Below the pieces are notes generated by a model that was not told the DNA's origin, made no database searches, and saw nothing but the letters and a program-made list of their open reading frames with translations. Positions 33,100-44,835 of a stretch of 64,000 nucleotides of DNA are shown piece by piece (the stretch's first letter is position 1; every line of letters begins with the position of its first letter). The stretch is taken from assembly GCA_007922195.1 (NCBI GenBank), contig ML682067.1, positions 5,426,537 to 5,490,536 of the forward strand. The letters are read 5' to 3'. The stretch comes from Podocnemis expansa. Its lineage: Eukaryota > Chordata > Testudines > Podocnemididae. The translations under genes and the position numbers were made by a program.

Positions 33100-34025
33100 T
33101 CTCTTTGTGTATATCAGTATGAACTATGCCTGTCTGCTCCTCAAGATCTGTCTGGTGGTCATGAGACTCTGCTAGCAATACAAAATGGTAGTCTCACTCA
33201 CTGGTGTTGCTGCTTAGTTCTGCAGTCTGCCTTATAATCTTTTGTTGTAGAATGGCAAGAGAGACATGAAAAGGGGAACTCATTTACTGGCAATTTGTTA
33301 GGTTATGATCTTGCAGCACATGTCACTGATGGCTTTTTGTTAATTTGTATTTTTTTTTTGTACACTGTTTCTATCTCTATGGCTCTGGAAGTTTCTCTTT
33401 TTTTTAAATTCATGTAATCGGGGTGGGATTTCAGAAAACGTTGGCTTATTTCTTCCTGTCTGATGGTGCTTTAACATTGTGTATCTCTTAATCCAGTGTT
33501 GTAAAATAGGAGAAGTGACAAAAATAAAAAGAATTATTGATACATAATTTTTTCCATTGCTATATTAATTTTTGTAGATTTTTCTCTCATTCATCTTTAT
33601 ATCCAGGAGCTGTGCTAAAATTACTATTAATTTTTTGATCACAGAAGTCCTGATTTCTGCTTTTCCTTCTTCCCCTGCACCATCACCAGTATGCAAATGA
33701 GTCTAAATGGAAAGTTCTTAAACAAAGTCTGACATAAGTAGCTCTAAGAAAAGAGGAGATTTAAGCTTCTATGGAGGAAATCCAGGTAGTGAAGATGTTC
33801 AGCCCAGAAAATGAAGTAGTTCAAGCTCCGGTGCCCTTCTTTGGTCAATTAACAGGACAGAGCAACATTTGTTGGCTTTGAAGGATGAGGGAAAATGATA
33901 GACTGAAAAAGATCCAATGAGTAAGAAGGAGTCCATTTGAGTCAGAGCAGTCTGATTCAATCAGGAAGGCACACAAAAGCTGTCTGGGGGAGAGAGGAAG
34001 ACTCTTCATAAGACTGAGGAGGGGC
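33100..34025. other. AT-rich repeat-poor stretch
   Basis: No repeat or exon recognised. Confidence 0.3.
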
Positions 34026-34027
34026 TA

Positions 34028-34300
34028 GGGGCAGGTCTACACTGACTTCCCTCCATTTTTCACAGCAGTTGAATGGAGATATGCATGTTACTTAAGATAA
34101 CTTGCATATCTCAGTTTGATTGCCCTATGCCCAGAACAGCCTCTGCACTGAATCAAAGGGAAGGGCTTCCTTTTGACTTAGCGCTACTCCATTTGTGGGG
34201 GCGGTATTAATAGATTGGCTTCCCGATCAACTGAGCTCAATCGATTGGGAAGGTTGATCTGACAGTGGTGATTTTGCTGCCATCAGTGAAGACTAATTCT
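34028..34300. repeat. Possible MITE fragment, gtctacac-type left end
   Basis: It begins ggggcaggtctacact, like the termini of the MITEs at 6150 and 9446. The interior has 'gatcaactgagctcaatcgattgggaaggttgatc', in which gatcaac and gttgatc are inverted. No matching right terminus is found, so it is partial or badly decayed. Confidence 0.4.
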
Positions 34301-34309
34301 AAGAGATTG

Positions 34310-35940
34310 TGTGTTGGAGAGAAGGCTGAAGGCAGAAAAGCAGCAGAAAGTGTTGGGTAACTTGTGTTCTCAGGCAACAGAGTCAGTGCTAGAGATCCCA
34401 GGACAGTGTGCTGAGAAGGTAGGAGGAACAGCACAGGGAATTTTTTACTGTGATTCTAAAAACTCGAAGCTCTTGGTAACTGTTAGTCTTGTCTAAGTAG
34501 TGGCAGGAAATAAATCAATGGAGACAACGCTGTCTGACCTATAGGTGGCTGGCGCAAACAGTGCAATACAAGAGTGCTTTCACTTCAACTGCACTCGATT
34601 CTAGTCTCAAGCACTTATACATGTCCACAACAGGTTAGTAAGACACCCCCCAAAAAATCAATAATTACTGAAGTCTGGAGCAGTCTTTGAGTGGTACAAT
34701 GACAGCTATCCAATTGACTCATCTTTCAGCTGCCACTGGGGAATTAAACTGTACTCATGAAATGTCCCTGAAAAATCAGCTTACCTCATCCTCTCTTTAT
34801 TTATTGGGTTAGTGTAACAATTACCATGTCATTAAAAAAGCTTGTTAAGCAAATAACTTCAAAGTTTAAGCAAGAGGTTTCCCCAAACCATTAATTAAAC
34901 AGATTTATTTTTGCAGAGTCTGTATGTCATGAGGGCCTTAACACACACATCTCAAAGGGCAGATTTAGATAACCTTCCTGTTCATCCAAAATACATATCT
35001 CAGCAATTTCAACAGAAGTCTTATCAGAAAACTCAGAGGGTCAGGTTCAGGATCCCTCCTCACCTCTTGGTTGCTTGCTCAGATATGCTAAGGCTGTTGC
35101 AGAGGCCTGCTAGGACCTACTGGTTTAGCTGCTTTTGCCAATAAGCATAATAATTGATATTCCAGTTATTGGTAGTGGTTCAGGTTTTCTTGTTGGTCTG
35201 CCAAGAACTCCCTCCCAAGAATTGCCTGCCGATTCTAAGCTGGAGAGCCTGCAAACAAGGACCAGAAATTGGGAAACATGGGGGAGTGGTGGAGGGGCAA
35301 CTCACATCTCCAGGGCCAAGAGCTGGACCAAGATAAACTGTGGGAGGATTGGAGGAATAAGGTAAGTTCTACAGGCAAAGATGATCCCAACAAAGAGGCT
35401 GCAGGGTTTGAGATTGAACTCTAGTTGGAAGGGGTGGGTGGCTTAATACAGGACAAGAGGACTGCACTGGAGAGTAGGGGCATGGTGAAAGATGCTGGGG
35501 CTGTATATTGCATGTAGTCTTGGGACAATGTTGAAGAATTTTGGACTATGGTTGAGGGACTTGATTATGACATATGGAGGGGACTTCTACCTCGGTTGCT
35601 GAAATCACACTTAAAATAATTCACAATACATGGATCAGATTTAAAGAATTTTTGTTGTGGTGAAATGTTTCTTTGTACTTTGTAAGAATGATGTGTGGGT
35701 TTTAATAATGTGGGTATAATTGTGTTAGTGTTTTAAGACTGATTGTGTCCTTAACTTTATTTCTTTGCTTTAAATGCTTGGGGTTTTTGGAGATGATATA
35801 AAAGATAAGTACATTGTTGTCACTTAGCAACTTTACTGTTTGTTTTTAGACTACTGGTTTTGTTGTCCTGAAAAGGGATCCTTTTAATATTAAGTGGGAT
35901 TTTTTGCTCTAGTAATTGCTTACTTTGATTTTTGTCATGT
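34310..35940. other. Mixed stretch, nothing firmly recognised
   Basis: Short frames near 34911-35144 and 35135-35365 lie in moderately GC-rich, probably repeat-derived DNA. I could not assign them to a family. Confidence 0.25.
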
Positions 35941-35941
<1 letters not shown>

Positions 35942-35999
<58 letters not shown>

Positions 36000-36009
36000 N
36001 NNNNNNNNN

Positions 36010-36056
<47 letters not shown>
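35942..36056. repeat. (CA)n microsatellite with assembly gap
   Basis: Uninterrupted acacac runs on both sides of ten N bases (36000-36009). The gap sits inside the microsatellite, so the true length is unknown and the N count is probably a placeholder. Open frames of poly-Thr-His and poly-Cys-Val across it are artefacts. Confidence 0.98.
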
Positions 36057-36062
<6 letters not shown>

Positions 36063-36138
36063 ATATAATGTGCAACCTTAATTCAGTCCCTTTGTACTTA
36101 TGAATTATGATAGGATGAATTCTGCCATTGATGTAGCT

Positions 36139-36467
36139 CAGGGGCCAGCAACCCAAAAGATGAGTCATTGTTAAAATTTCCTTCAATAACCAAATGTTTG
36201 GAGAGCTGCAATGGGTATAGCCTCCTGGTGAGTGGTGCAGAGATCTGGGAGCTGGGCCAGGTCTCCTACTTCAGGGTTCCCCATTGGAAGAGGGGACCTT
36301 GAGCTAGAAGCAGGCTGCCACACAGTCCTCCAGTGGTAGGCATGGGGGGGCAGGTGTGTGCCACCAGCAGAGTTCCCCTGTGACAGGGTAGGGGGCAAAG
36401 CCTGGAGCCACAAAGGGGCAGCCAGAGAGCTGCATGCAGCTTCAGAAGCACGTGTTGCAGAGCCCTG
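36139..36467. mobile_element. hAT-like non-autonomous element (329 bp)
   Basis: The ends are caggggccagcaac on the left and gttgcagagccctg on the right, an imperfect inverted pair with the CAGGG...CCCTG form common in hAT elements. An 8 bp duplication with one mismatch flanks it: atgtagct (36131-36138) and atctagct (36468-36475). The interior is GC-rich and non-coding. Confidence 0.8.
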
Positions 36468-37239
36468 ATCTAGCTACTGCCTGTCAGTGAGGCAGCAAGA
36501 AAACTCCTCCCATGGTCATAGTGAGGGTCAACGCTGAACTGCAACAGCACAGTTTTGCAGCTGTGACCTGTAGCCATTTAAGTGCAGTAAATGAATGCAT
36601 CTTAAGAACAGTTATTTTAAGAGACCAAAACACCTCTAAATTAACACTTAAAATATTTAAAATAATATTTGTCTTATCTGGATGTGATGGGCAGGTTACA
36701 GCGCAGCTATCACCATTACTGCACTGTGAAGGAGGCAAGAACAACAGACAAAATTAATTATTTACTTTGGAAGTAAGTGGTCATGATTTTTAAAAACTCA
36801 GCTTTGATTTATACATTCAAGTGAAATGGCCAGATTTTATTAAAGGCTCAGCATCTAGCAGCACCAATTGTTCTCATTTGTTCTTGAGAACAATGGATGT
36901 TGTTGAGCACTTTTGAAAATCTGGTCATTGCATTTATGGAAACTGGACTCTTTTAATAATGTCTTTTGCTGGAATTTGTGCCATGAAGAGCTATAGTCTG
37001 AATATGCTGAAAATTCTTTGCCTTGGATGGGAGGCATTGTTAGCATGCAATAATTACCATTTTACTGACAAAACCCTATTATTACAAATGCGCTTGTAAG
37101 TATTTGCTCATACAAATTATATGTTGCTAGCACAAATACCATAATGTTTCATATCTCTTCCTGGAAAGGCAGATTTGGTGCCCTGTCCAGAAACAACTTG
37201 GAAATGGACAAATGAGTGGTATTCAGGTATAGCAGGATA

Positions 37240-37875
37240 GTTTCCTCACTCCAATATGGAAGGAGCTAAGTGCCCAGTGAAGAAAGCAACCAAGAGGAGC
37301 AGGTGGCTACAGGGCTAAACAGGGGCCAGGAGCCTGGTATATTAGAGGGCTGCAGCCCCTGCTCTGGGCACTCTTCCCCTGGCTGGCAGGGTAGAAGGAT
37401 GTGCTATTGGCCTGGTTACAGGAAGCAGAACCAGGGACAGCTCCATACAGACTGCCAGGGTTTGGCCAGATCCCAGCCCCTGCTGCTGGAGAGAGAAGGT
37501 ACATGGTGGGGATGTGGTCGTGGTCCAGGGGACCTATTGAACTGGTGTGGGGGTTAAGGTGATGCCAGAGCAGTGCATAGGGTACTTGGGCCAGGGACCA
37601 GAGAAGTGGGTGGACCTGAGTCCCTCCTGCCTCCCCAGACTGCTAATGGATGGTGATTGGACTAGTGGTGGCCACTGAAGCAAAGTGGGCCAGCCTAGAC
37701 TGGAACATATTGTGGAAGGGGAGAACTCAAGAAGAATTTGGTTAAAGGGCTGAGATCTGGACTAGTGACCCAGAAAGATGGAGTACAGGTCACCAACTGG
37801 GAACACCACTTGAGCAATTCTGCACTACTATCACCAGCAGGTGCCTGTCTAGTGGGTCACATACTAGCTCTCATC
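37240..37875 (+). mobile_element. LTR-like segment, plus orientation
   Basis: It carries a TATA-like motif tatattag at 37338-37345 followed by 'ggctgcagcccctgctct', parallel to the LTR at 14403 on the minus strand. The 3' half ('gtggtggccactgaagcaaa', 'cacttgagcaattctgc', 'caccagcaggtgcctg') aligns with the LTRs at 5531 and 14403. Termini and target duplication are not clear. No internal region is present. Confidence 0.6.
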
Positions 37876-38169
37876 TACTTGAGGCATATAACAATTGAAG
37901 TTTTTCTGGAATAACTTCATTGTAACAATTATTTTTGGGTGACATGGAGGGAAAGAATACATCAGAAATTTGAGAGATTGTTAATGATTAATCTGTTGCT
38001 ATCAGTCTGCTATCAGATTAGCAAATCATCAGGTGCCTAAGTCACTGTCAACTCTTGAGATGAACCATCAGTAGTTATTTTACTTATTGCTTATTTCTAA
38101 GAATAGTCATTTAACATATTTTCTTTTGTGTGATCTAGTTCAGCCAAGGCAAAGCTGGAAAGAGAATGA

Positions 38170-38970
38170 GGTGGTAAACCTGACTCTGTGTTCTTTTGAA
38201 TCTGACTTTCTGTGTCCTTTTCTTGATATCCAGGGGTGAAAAGCAGGCAGTTGGCACACCTGCTGGACTACTCAAAGCCACATCCTGTTTTGACATTCCT
38301 CGTAACCTTTGCCTTTGCTTGACAATTGTTTCCTTTTGATCAGCTATGTAATACTTTTAATTAACATGTCTAACTTTTGGGATATAAGAGGGAGGCACCA
38401 AGTCTGAGTGAGACATATTGGTTTGTGGATTGAGAAAGGTCTGCAGATACAGGCAGAAGGACTGGTGGTCCTGAAACCTATGATTAATTCAAATGAAGAC
38501 TTCCTCAGACTTGTGGGGTAACTATTAAGTTTTGGGATACTCTAATCACCTATTTTATTTTTATGTGCTTAAAACTAATTAGTGGAGACTTTGGGCAAAA
38601 ACATTCCAGTGGGAATTGCTGGAGATCAAAAGCTGTAAAGTTAAGAGCACTTGATTTTGAGTTGTCTGTACCAGTCATGTAACAAATGGAGGTTCTGAAA
38701 TTCCTTTATTTCCTGCTAGTGACTCACAGATACTAAGAGTTACTGGGCTGAGGAACCCTGGGTCATATGGAAAGCATGTGAACCATTTGTTTCTGCGGTT
38801 ATTACAGATTGTTTGAAAAATGTGGCCATTTTCTTTCTGTTTTGGGAGATGTGTATGCTGCTAATCTGGAGATATGCTGGATCCCACTGGTAAACTGCTT
38901 TCTGTTCTGGATAATATTGTCATGCCAGAAGACTGAAAGATATGAGATAACTTTAGTTTTTATTCAGAGA
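38170..38970 (+). repeat. Possible LTR or other retroelement remnant
   Basis: A promoter-like arrangement (acttttgggatataagaggg near 38372, purine-rich leader after it) resembles an LTR, but I see no second copy, no TG...CA boundary and no target duplication. Recorded as a lead only. Confidence 0.3.
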
Positions 38971-39009
38971 CACTTTTTGTTCCATACACATGCTTTCAAA
39001 CTGCAGTAA

Positions 39010-40190
39010 GAAATGAAGTTACTATTGAGTAGGAAAAATACATTTTTTATTGTAGCTAAATAGCATACAAGAACGTGAATTTTTAATTACAGAAATAATT
39101 AAATTCACAGAGACTGTTTCAAAACACTATTTCAGCTTACTGTATGTTAAACAAATACATTTTGGATGAAAAGTACTTTTAAAGGATTCATCAAAAAGTT
39201 CATATGGCATTTTTCTGTCATTTAAATAGGGGTTTGTACAAGTATGAAATTGTCTCTGTACCTTTTCCCACAGAAGACACACTCTCCTCCTTAGTACAGA
39301 AACTTGTGCTTTTTATTTATAGTTTGTAAACCCATTTCCTATACAAAGGTCTGCCCTTCTGGCTGTGTGTGCTGAGCTCCTTACCCTTGCTGGCTCCACC
39401 ACAAACTGGCTGCAAAGCACCAGTCCATCTCTGGCAACACCAGTCCTCCTCTTCTTTCCCAGCCAGCTTACATGCTTGGAGAGCTGCTGTTCTTAATTGG
39501 TCCTTTGCTTTCTCTTGGCCAGGTTTTACTCAGCCACCCCACCTGGGGCTCTATGGACTGGTGCCTCTCATGCCTCAGGCAGCTGGGGTGAGATTAGCTC
39601 TGACACAGCTGCTACAGGATAAAAATAGTGTGCAATTTAGAGCTAGAGGGAGTACTAAGAAAAACGCATGATGCTTAGCTACTTCTATTTACTGTAAAAA
39701 TACTCAAAACACCTGTAGGTACACTGGGTGCTTAGAGTTGGCATGAAAACAGGTGGAGTTCTTATAAATACCACACACTGTTTAAATGAGAGATATCAGG
39801 ATGTACAATATTTGTAAGAGGATAGTTCAGTCATGACTGTATTTTTAAAATGGCTCTTCAAGCTTGGTCAGAGGATAGGGAAGGGATCATGTGCTTGTGT
39901 GCTTATTTATACTATTAAAAGGACAGTAAATTTGCAAATTAGGAAATGCCGGACTAAAGATTGCTTATGCAGCTTTATTTCAGCTGCCTTGGGCATCTAC
40001 CTTATAGAAGTAGTTAGTTGCAAACTATTTTTTTCATTACCTCACTGAGTTCACAGAATGAATGGTACTCAATTAAAGAAGTACTCAGTATTTTGTTTTA
40101 TCCTCATTGTTCAGTGTGTGGCCTCAGGCCTTGTTTACTAGGAACTAGCCAAATCTTGCTCTGAAGACAGAATTATTATTTTTCTCATAG
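39010..40190. other. Repeat-poor stretch with one GC-richer block
   Basis: 39360-39670 is GC-richer and has a 100-codon frame (39369-39671) without protein features; it may be LTR-derived. The rest is AT-rich with nothing recognised. Confidence 0.3.
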
Positions 40191-40192
40191 AC

Positions 40193-40612
40193 TTTTCTAT
40201 AGTGCTCCATATAGTATGTGAGTGCTTCACATGCTGTAATTAATTTCCACAACACCACTTTGAGCTGAGGTGGTAATATTATCCCAATTTTACAAATAGG
40301 GAGCTGAGACACAGAAAAGAGGTTAAGGTCAAAATTTAATTTTTAGATGCTTAAGGCTTGAATTTTCAGAGTACTTAGCATCAAATAGCACTATATAGTC
40401 AAAGCACAACTCTCATTGACTTTAGTTGCAACTATTGCTCAGCACAACACAAATCAGACTATGGAGTCTCAGGTTGGGCACCAGCAATGAGGGATCTGTG
40501 GTCACCTGTGAAAAAATTTGGTTTAAGTTACTTGACCAGCATTACATATAAGGAACTCAGTAGCAGAAGCAGAGATATAATCTAAGCCTGTATTCAACTG
40601 CCTTCTCCATGG
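40193..40612 (-). repeat. MIR-type SINE, antisense, split
   Basis: 'aatattatcccaattttaca' with 'gggagctgagacacagaaaa' and 'gaggttaag' is the antisense of the MIR tail and core. After an interruption of about 170 bp the text resumes with 'gttacttgaccagcattaca' and 'gcagagatataatctaagcc', continuing the MIR towards its head. The interrupting part (about 40335-40505) is itself repeat-like, with 'attttcagagtacttagca' and 'caactctcattgac'. Confidence 0.65.
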
Positions 40613-42055
40613 GTCTATCTATCCCTTCTTTTCCTGCAGTCCCATGCCTCCTCATTTACTATACATCTTCTAATTTCTGCAACAAATGAACCAGCTGCTT
40701 ACAGAAAAGGGTCCTTCAATACCCAGCCAGAATTCATCCCCAATCAGAGCTAACCTGAGTACTGAATGAGGCAGGGGTACTATGGAAAAAAGTAAAAAAC
40801 TTCAAGATTCCTAACTGTACCTTTTGAAAATGCTTGTATACATCTGTCTGCATTGTGAGGTCCCTAAATACTTCTAAAATATAGTCTTAAATTTATTCTG
40901 AAAATAGAACTTTGGGTCTTAAGTTACATAGATGCCTTTCAATTTTTATCTGTCATTTGCACTGAATATGGATCTACTAGAAAAATCATCAGTATTGAAG
41001 TAAAAGTCTTGGCTGTCCTCAGGAATCTGTCTGACTACTTATAAATATGAGAGAAATGACAGTAGAAAAAGGGTAAAACCTAAAATTATTTGTACTGAAT
41101 ACAGCAGCTGAAATCTATTTGACCTTAAGAAATAGACTACAATGTGTGTTGGCCCTTGTAATGATTTGAGCCATCTGTCAATGTACAACTTATGAATTCC
41201 AGATGATGACATGCAGCTGCTGCATCACTGAAGGCTTCAGTGTATGTGGAATCCACCATTTACTACCAGGGCCATGTCAAGTACCCCAAAGAACAACAGA
41301 GGGTTATTAAACCTTGATGACTCCCATTCAGCTGAGAGTGCTTTGGAACTGTTTGATCCTTGAAACCTAGGGAGACCAATGGGAGCAAGTTTGTCTGCAT
41401 AGGACTGGAAGTTAAATTTCCCCAGAAAGGGAACAAAGAAAGCCAGGTGGCTGTACAGTTCTCTAAAAATGGAAAGGCTGAGAAGTTGAGGACACTTACA
41501 GACAGACAGGAAGCATGGTCAAAAGAGAGGAAGAGAGTGAGTGCATTCATAGCAAGGCAGCTGGGGCAAGCTGAGGAAGAAGGAACCTTCCTGCACAGCA
41601 GAGAAAGAGAGGCAGGCTCCACAATTTGGAGGCAGAACCATATACAGGAAGGGGGATACTGAGTTCCTTGGAAGACTGTTACCAAATCCCAAAGAATACT
41701 CATCACTGGTGAAGAAACTGAGGCAGGGAAATGTGTCGAGGTGTGTATTGTTTTGTCTTGAATTGTGTTTTGTTATACCAGCTAACGTAAAGAGTGGCTG
41801 TTCTGGGGGAACCCTCACAAAGTGCCACAGGACTCCTTGTTTGTTTAACAAAGCCAAAAAGTGTCTGTTTCCTTTCACACAGATGCTTCCCCTGAAGAGG
41901 TGAGTTGCCCAGTGTGTCCACAAGGTTGGAACGCTGGGAAAGGATGTGTTTAAGCTACTGAGTGGTCAGCACAGTATCTATGGGCCTAAGGTAACTGCAT
42001 TTGGAGGCTTTATTTCAGTGAAGGGGTAGCAGAAGAGAGCTTTTGTCTAGGCAGT
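40613..42055. other. Repeat-poor stretch
   Basis: Apart from the fragment at 41822 nothing is recognised. Frames at 41263-41923 open on both strands over the same DNA, which argues against any being real. Confidence 0.3.
41822..41853 (-). repeat. Short fragment of the 'gggatagccatgttagtct' repeat family
   Basis: 'aagtgccacaggactccttg' followed by tttgttt matches, in reverse, the 'aaacaaacaaggagtcctgtggcac' part of the short repeats at 50738, 53067 and 60505. Only about 30 bp remain, so a chance match is possible but unlikely. Confidence 0.45.
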
Positions 42056-42059
42056 GCAC

Positions 42060-42765
42060 TGCCCACTGATCCTGGGAAACTTAATAGCTTATGGGCCCAG
42101 TTCATCAAGAAACATGCACAGCAGCCCTTTGCCTGAGCAAGGCCTGGAACAGAGACTTTGAACTATGCCACTGGAGACGAGCCTCCCAAAACATTAAAAA
42201 CTCTGCTATTGATAAATGATTAGATGTGATTCAACAGATAATATTTTATTCCCACTGCTCCCTGGATGGAGCCTTGCTATCTCATGTTTTGGGACTTTCC
42301 TAAGATATTCTTTTTGGCTGGCTTGAGATAGATAGGAGATTTAATATGATGATGGATAGCTCATTAAAAATTACAGAACTATTTTGGGACACATCCCATC
42401 GCACGTTCTAATTCATGGAAAGCTTGGTTTTCTACAGCAGTACATGTAACCTAACAATTAATAATGCTTAGATGGAAGAATAGACAGCCTCTAGGGATAG
42501 AACCTTGGCACAGCAACTTGGTCGACCTGGCAGTGACAGAGTGGGCAATATTTCAGAGAAGAAGGACCTCAGAAAAATTTGAAAAGATTTGGATTAACTT
42601 TTTAGAAACTTATTAATTACTAGTAGATGGAAATGGAGAATCCATTCTCTTTTTCCTTCCTTGCCCCATTCCTTTTCCTTGCTTCCTATTCCTTTACTAC
42701 TTTTTTTCTGATCTTCCCTTATTTTGAGGAAGAAAATCAATAAAATATAAATTTTAAAAATAAAA
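42060..42765 (+). mobile_element. L1-like LINE 3' end
   Basis: Translation in shifting frames gives HCSLDGALLSHVLGLS, reminiscent of the Cys/His-rich C-terminal motif of L1 ORF2 (C..C....GTl.H..W.CP). It is followed by MLRWKNRQPLGIEPW and VDLAVTEWAIFQRRRT, similar to the L1 'WK...p....W......E...' C-terminus. It ends in an A-rich tail with aataaaat repeats (42737-42765), consistent with a plus-strand LINE 3' end. Cysteines are partly lost and stops are present. Confidence 0.5.
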
Positions 42766-42769
42766 TCAG

Positions 42770-43316
42770 CCTGGTGAGTATCTACTACAGGAAAGTTTGT
42801 CAGGGCTTCTTGACAGATCCAAGGAGGAGATTCTTGAAATGAGGTCTAGTGGAAGAAGACTTTAAAAAAAGAAAAAAATGTGTGGGGAGCTCCATAATTA
42901 TTGAGAATACACTGTTTGAATAGGAAGAGAATAAAAATAGAGTTCCAGTCTTTAATGCTGAAAGCAGTTTTTCAAAGAGGCGTAACTTATAGTTGAATAT
43001 AAATAAGATGTCAATAATAATAATTGATAATAAAATAATATTAAATGAAGGTAAAATATGCTAATCACCTAATTTTCAGTTAGTAAATTGTCTATCAACA
43101 AATTGTGAAATTCATTTTTCAAACTGTGCACATTCCTTAAGTGAATAATTCTTTGATCTGCACATTAGTTGTGAAGTGTTTATTGTGGATATTGCAAAAT
43201 GCATATAAATACTTTGCATTTGTGTTGATTAGTTAAATCACTTGCATGGTATTGTTTATATAATTAATAAAGTGAAATTCATACTGTTGTTCATTGTTTA
43301 TGTAATTTAAAAATTG
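42770..43316. other. AT-rich stretch, nothing recognised
   Basis: No repeat family or exon identified. Confidence 0.3.
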
Positions 43317-43323
43317 CTTTTGG

Positions 43324-43699
43324 CTAGGGGTGTGCACCAGGTAGGTAACAAATGGGGATGGGTAGGAGATAATGGATGCCTATTTAAGAAAAAGCCCCAA
43401 ATATTGGTACTATCCCTATAAAATCAGGACATGCGGTCCCTCTAGCACAAGGGGTGGTAAGCACAGCCATGCCTCCCAATAATCAGGGGGGATACAGAAC
43501 TCCTCTGGTCCTGGGGCTGCTGTGGGAACTGACAGTTCTTTCAACCCCAGGGCTCCAGGAAGAGTGTGCGGGAGACTGAGCTTTTTGGGCTGTAAGAGTG
43601 GGGAGGGGCAGTGCAAGCTCCTCCAGTCCAGAGGCTGTGGAGAGGAATGGGGGCCACAGAGCAAGCCCCTTCACTTTTTTATTCCTGCACACACCCCAG
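43324..43699. mobile_element. hAT-like non-autonomous element (376 bp)
   Basis: The left end ctaggggtgtgca and right end tgcacacaccccag are near-perfect inverted repeats. The same 7 bp, cttttgg, lies immediately outside both ends (43317-43323 and 43700-43706). A hAT would normally give 8 bp, so one end may have shifted by a base. The GC-rich interior has frames without protein features. Confidence 0.7.
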
Positions 43700-43706
43700 C
43701 TTTTGG

Positions 43707-44600
43707 CAAATAATCAAGAATTGCACCTTAAGTCCACAGCTTGTGAATATCCGTGCTAGTAAACATTGTTTTCTACTATAATGGTAAACACAAATTGAGT
43801 ATGAACACAACCAAAAAATTGTTACAAATCTAAACAAAAATACTTGCTGAAAATTTTAGCTCTATTAATTCAATTGTACTGGCCATACATGGTTTTTGTT
43901 TAATTTTGGTGTCTTGCATGCCATTACTAAAGCAGAGGCCAGTGATAGGTGGTAGGTATTGCTCTTGTGCAGAAGTTTCCCACATAACTATGACAAACTT
44001 GGCCTAGAATAACCCTCTTCAATCTCTATTGAACAGTCTGTCAGGTGCAACAAATTGACAGGTTTTTTCCTGAAGCTCAGAAACTTCCTTTGGATTAGTC
44101 AGAGGAGAACATGAAAGCTCATTTTCAGTTATGATTTGAGTCCAGGTCTCGTAGTGACAAGCTCATGTATTTAACTCACAGAACCATCTAGCTTCCTATG
44201 AACAACTTTACTTCAATATGAGCAAGGCACTTTATTTCATGCTTCAAAGAATACCGCAGGTTGAAATGAACATAATTTTGAAATTTTAGTCATCCACTTT
44301 ATGCTCTTTAACTATTTGCTGCCTATGAATGTGTATAATAATGCGCAGATTCTCTCTTCTCCTGCCTGAACAAGGCAGCTGTGCTGCAAAAGAAAACACC
44401 CTTTTTGCACTGATGGACTCCAGAACACAGTCCTATACTGGTGACTTCCCTGGCAGCAGAATGGAAGGGAGGGATGGGATGACTGCCCCACCCAGTCACT
44501 TTAGTAACCCTTCTTTTTCAACCAGTGGGAGGAAGGAAAACAACAGCAGTCACCAGCAGGCAGTTAGAAAGCAGAAGATAGACTGAAAGCATTCTAGGGC
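43707..44600. other. AT-rich repeat-poor stretch
   Basis: No repeat or exon recognised. An 85-codon frame at 44329-44586 shows no domain. Confidence 0.3.
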
Positions 44601-44604
44601 TATG

Positions 44605-44835
44605 TCTACACTGAGGGAAGCAAATTCACCTCCATCAGATTGATCTATCCAGGTTGATTGAATGGCAGTGAAGATCGATTCAATCCATCCAGGTGTTGAT
44701 CTATTAAAAGCACCTCCAGAAAAACGTAGTGCTACATTGATGAGTACACCTTTGTTGGCACAGCATAGTGGGGAACAGAACTTGAAAAGTTGATGTAAGT
44801 TACAGAAGCTATTCTACATAGCTTGTGTAACACCC
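44605..44835. repeat. Possible MITE, gtctacac-type left end only
   Basis: 'gggctatgtctacactgagg' is a perfect left terminus of the MITE family at 6150 and 9446. The following 'gatcaatc'-type modules differ from those copies, so it is another subfamily. The right terminus is not found; it may be truncated near 44835. Confidence 0.5.

Noticed and set aside
35820..36186. Poly-Thr-His and poly-Cys-Val frames
   Set aside because: Products of translating a CA microsatellite that also contains assembly Ns.
41263..41923. Frames of 100-147 codons on both strands
   Set aside because: Mutually overlapping on both strands with no family match. A fragment of the short repeat family lies within the same interval.
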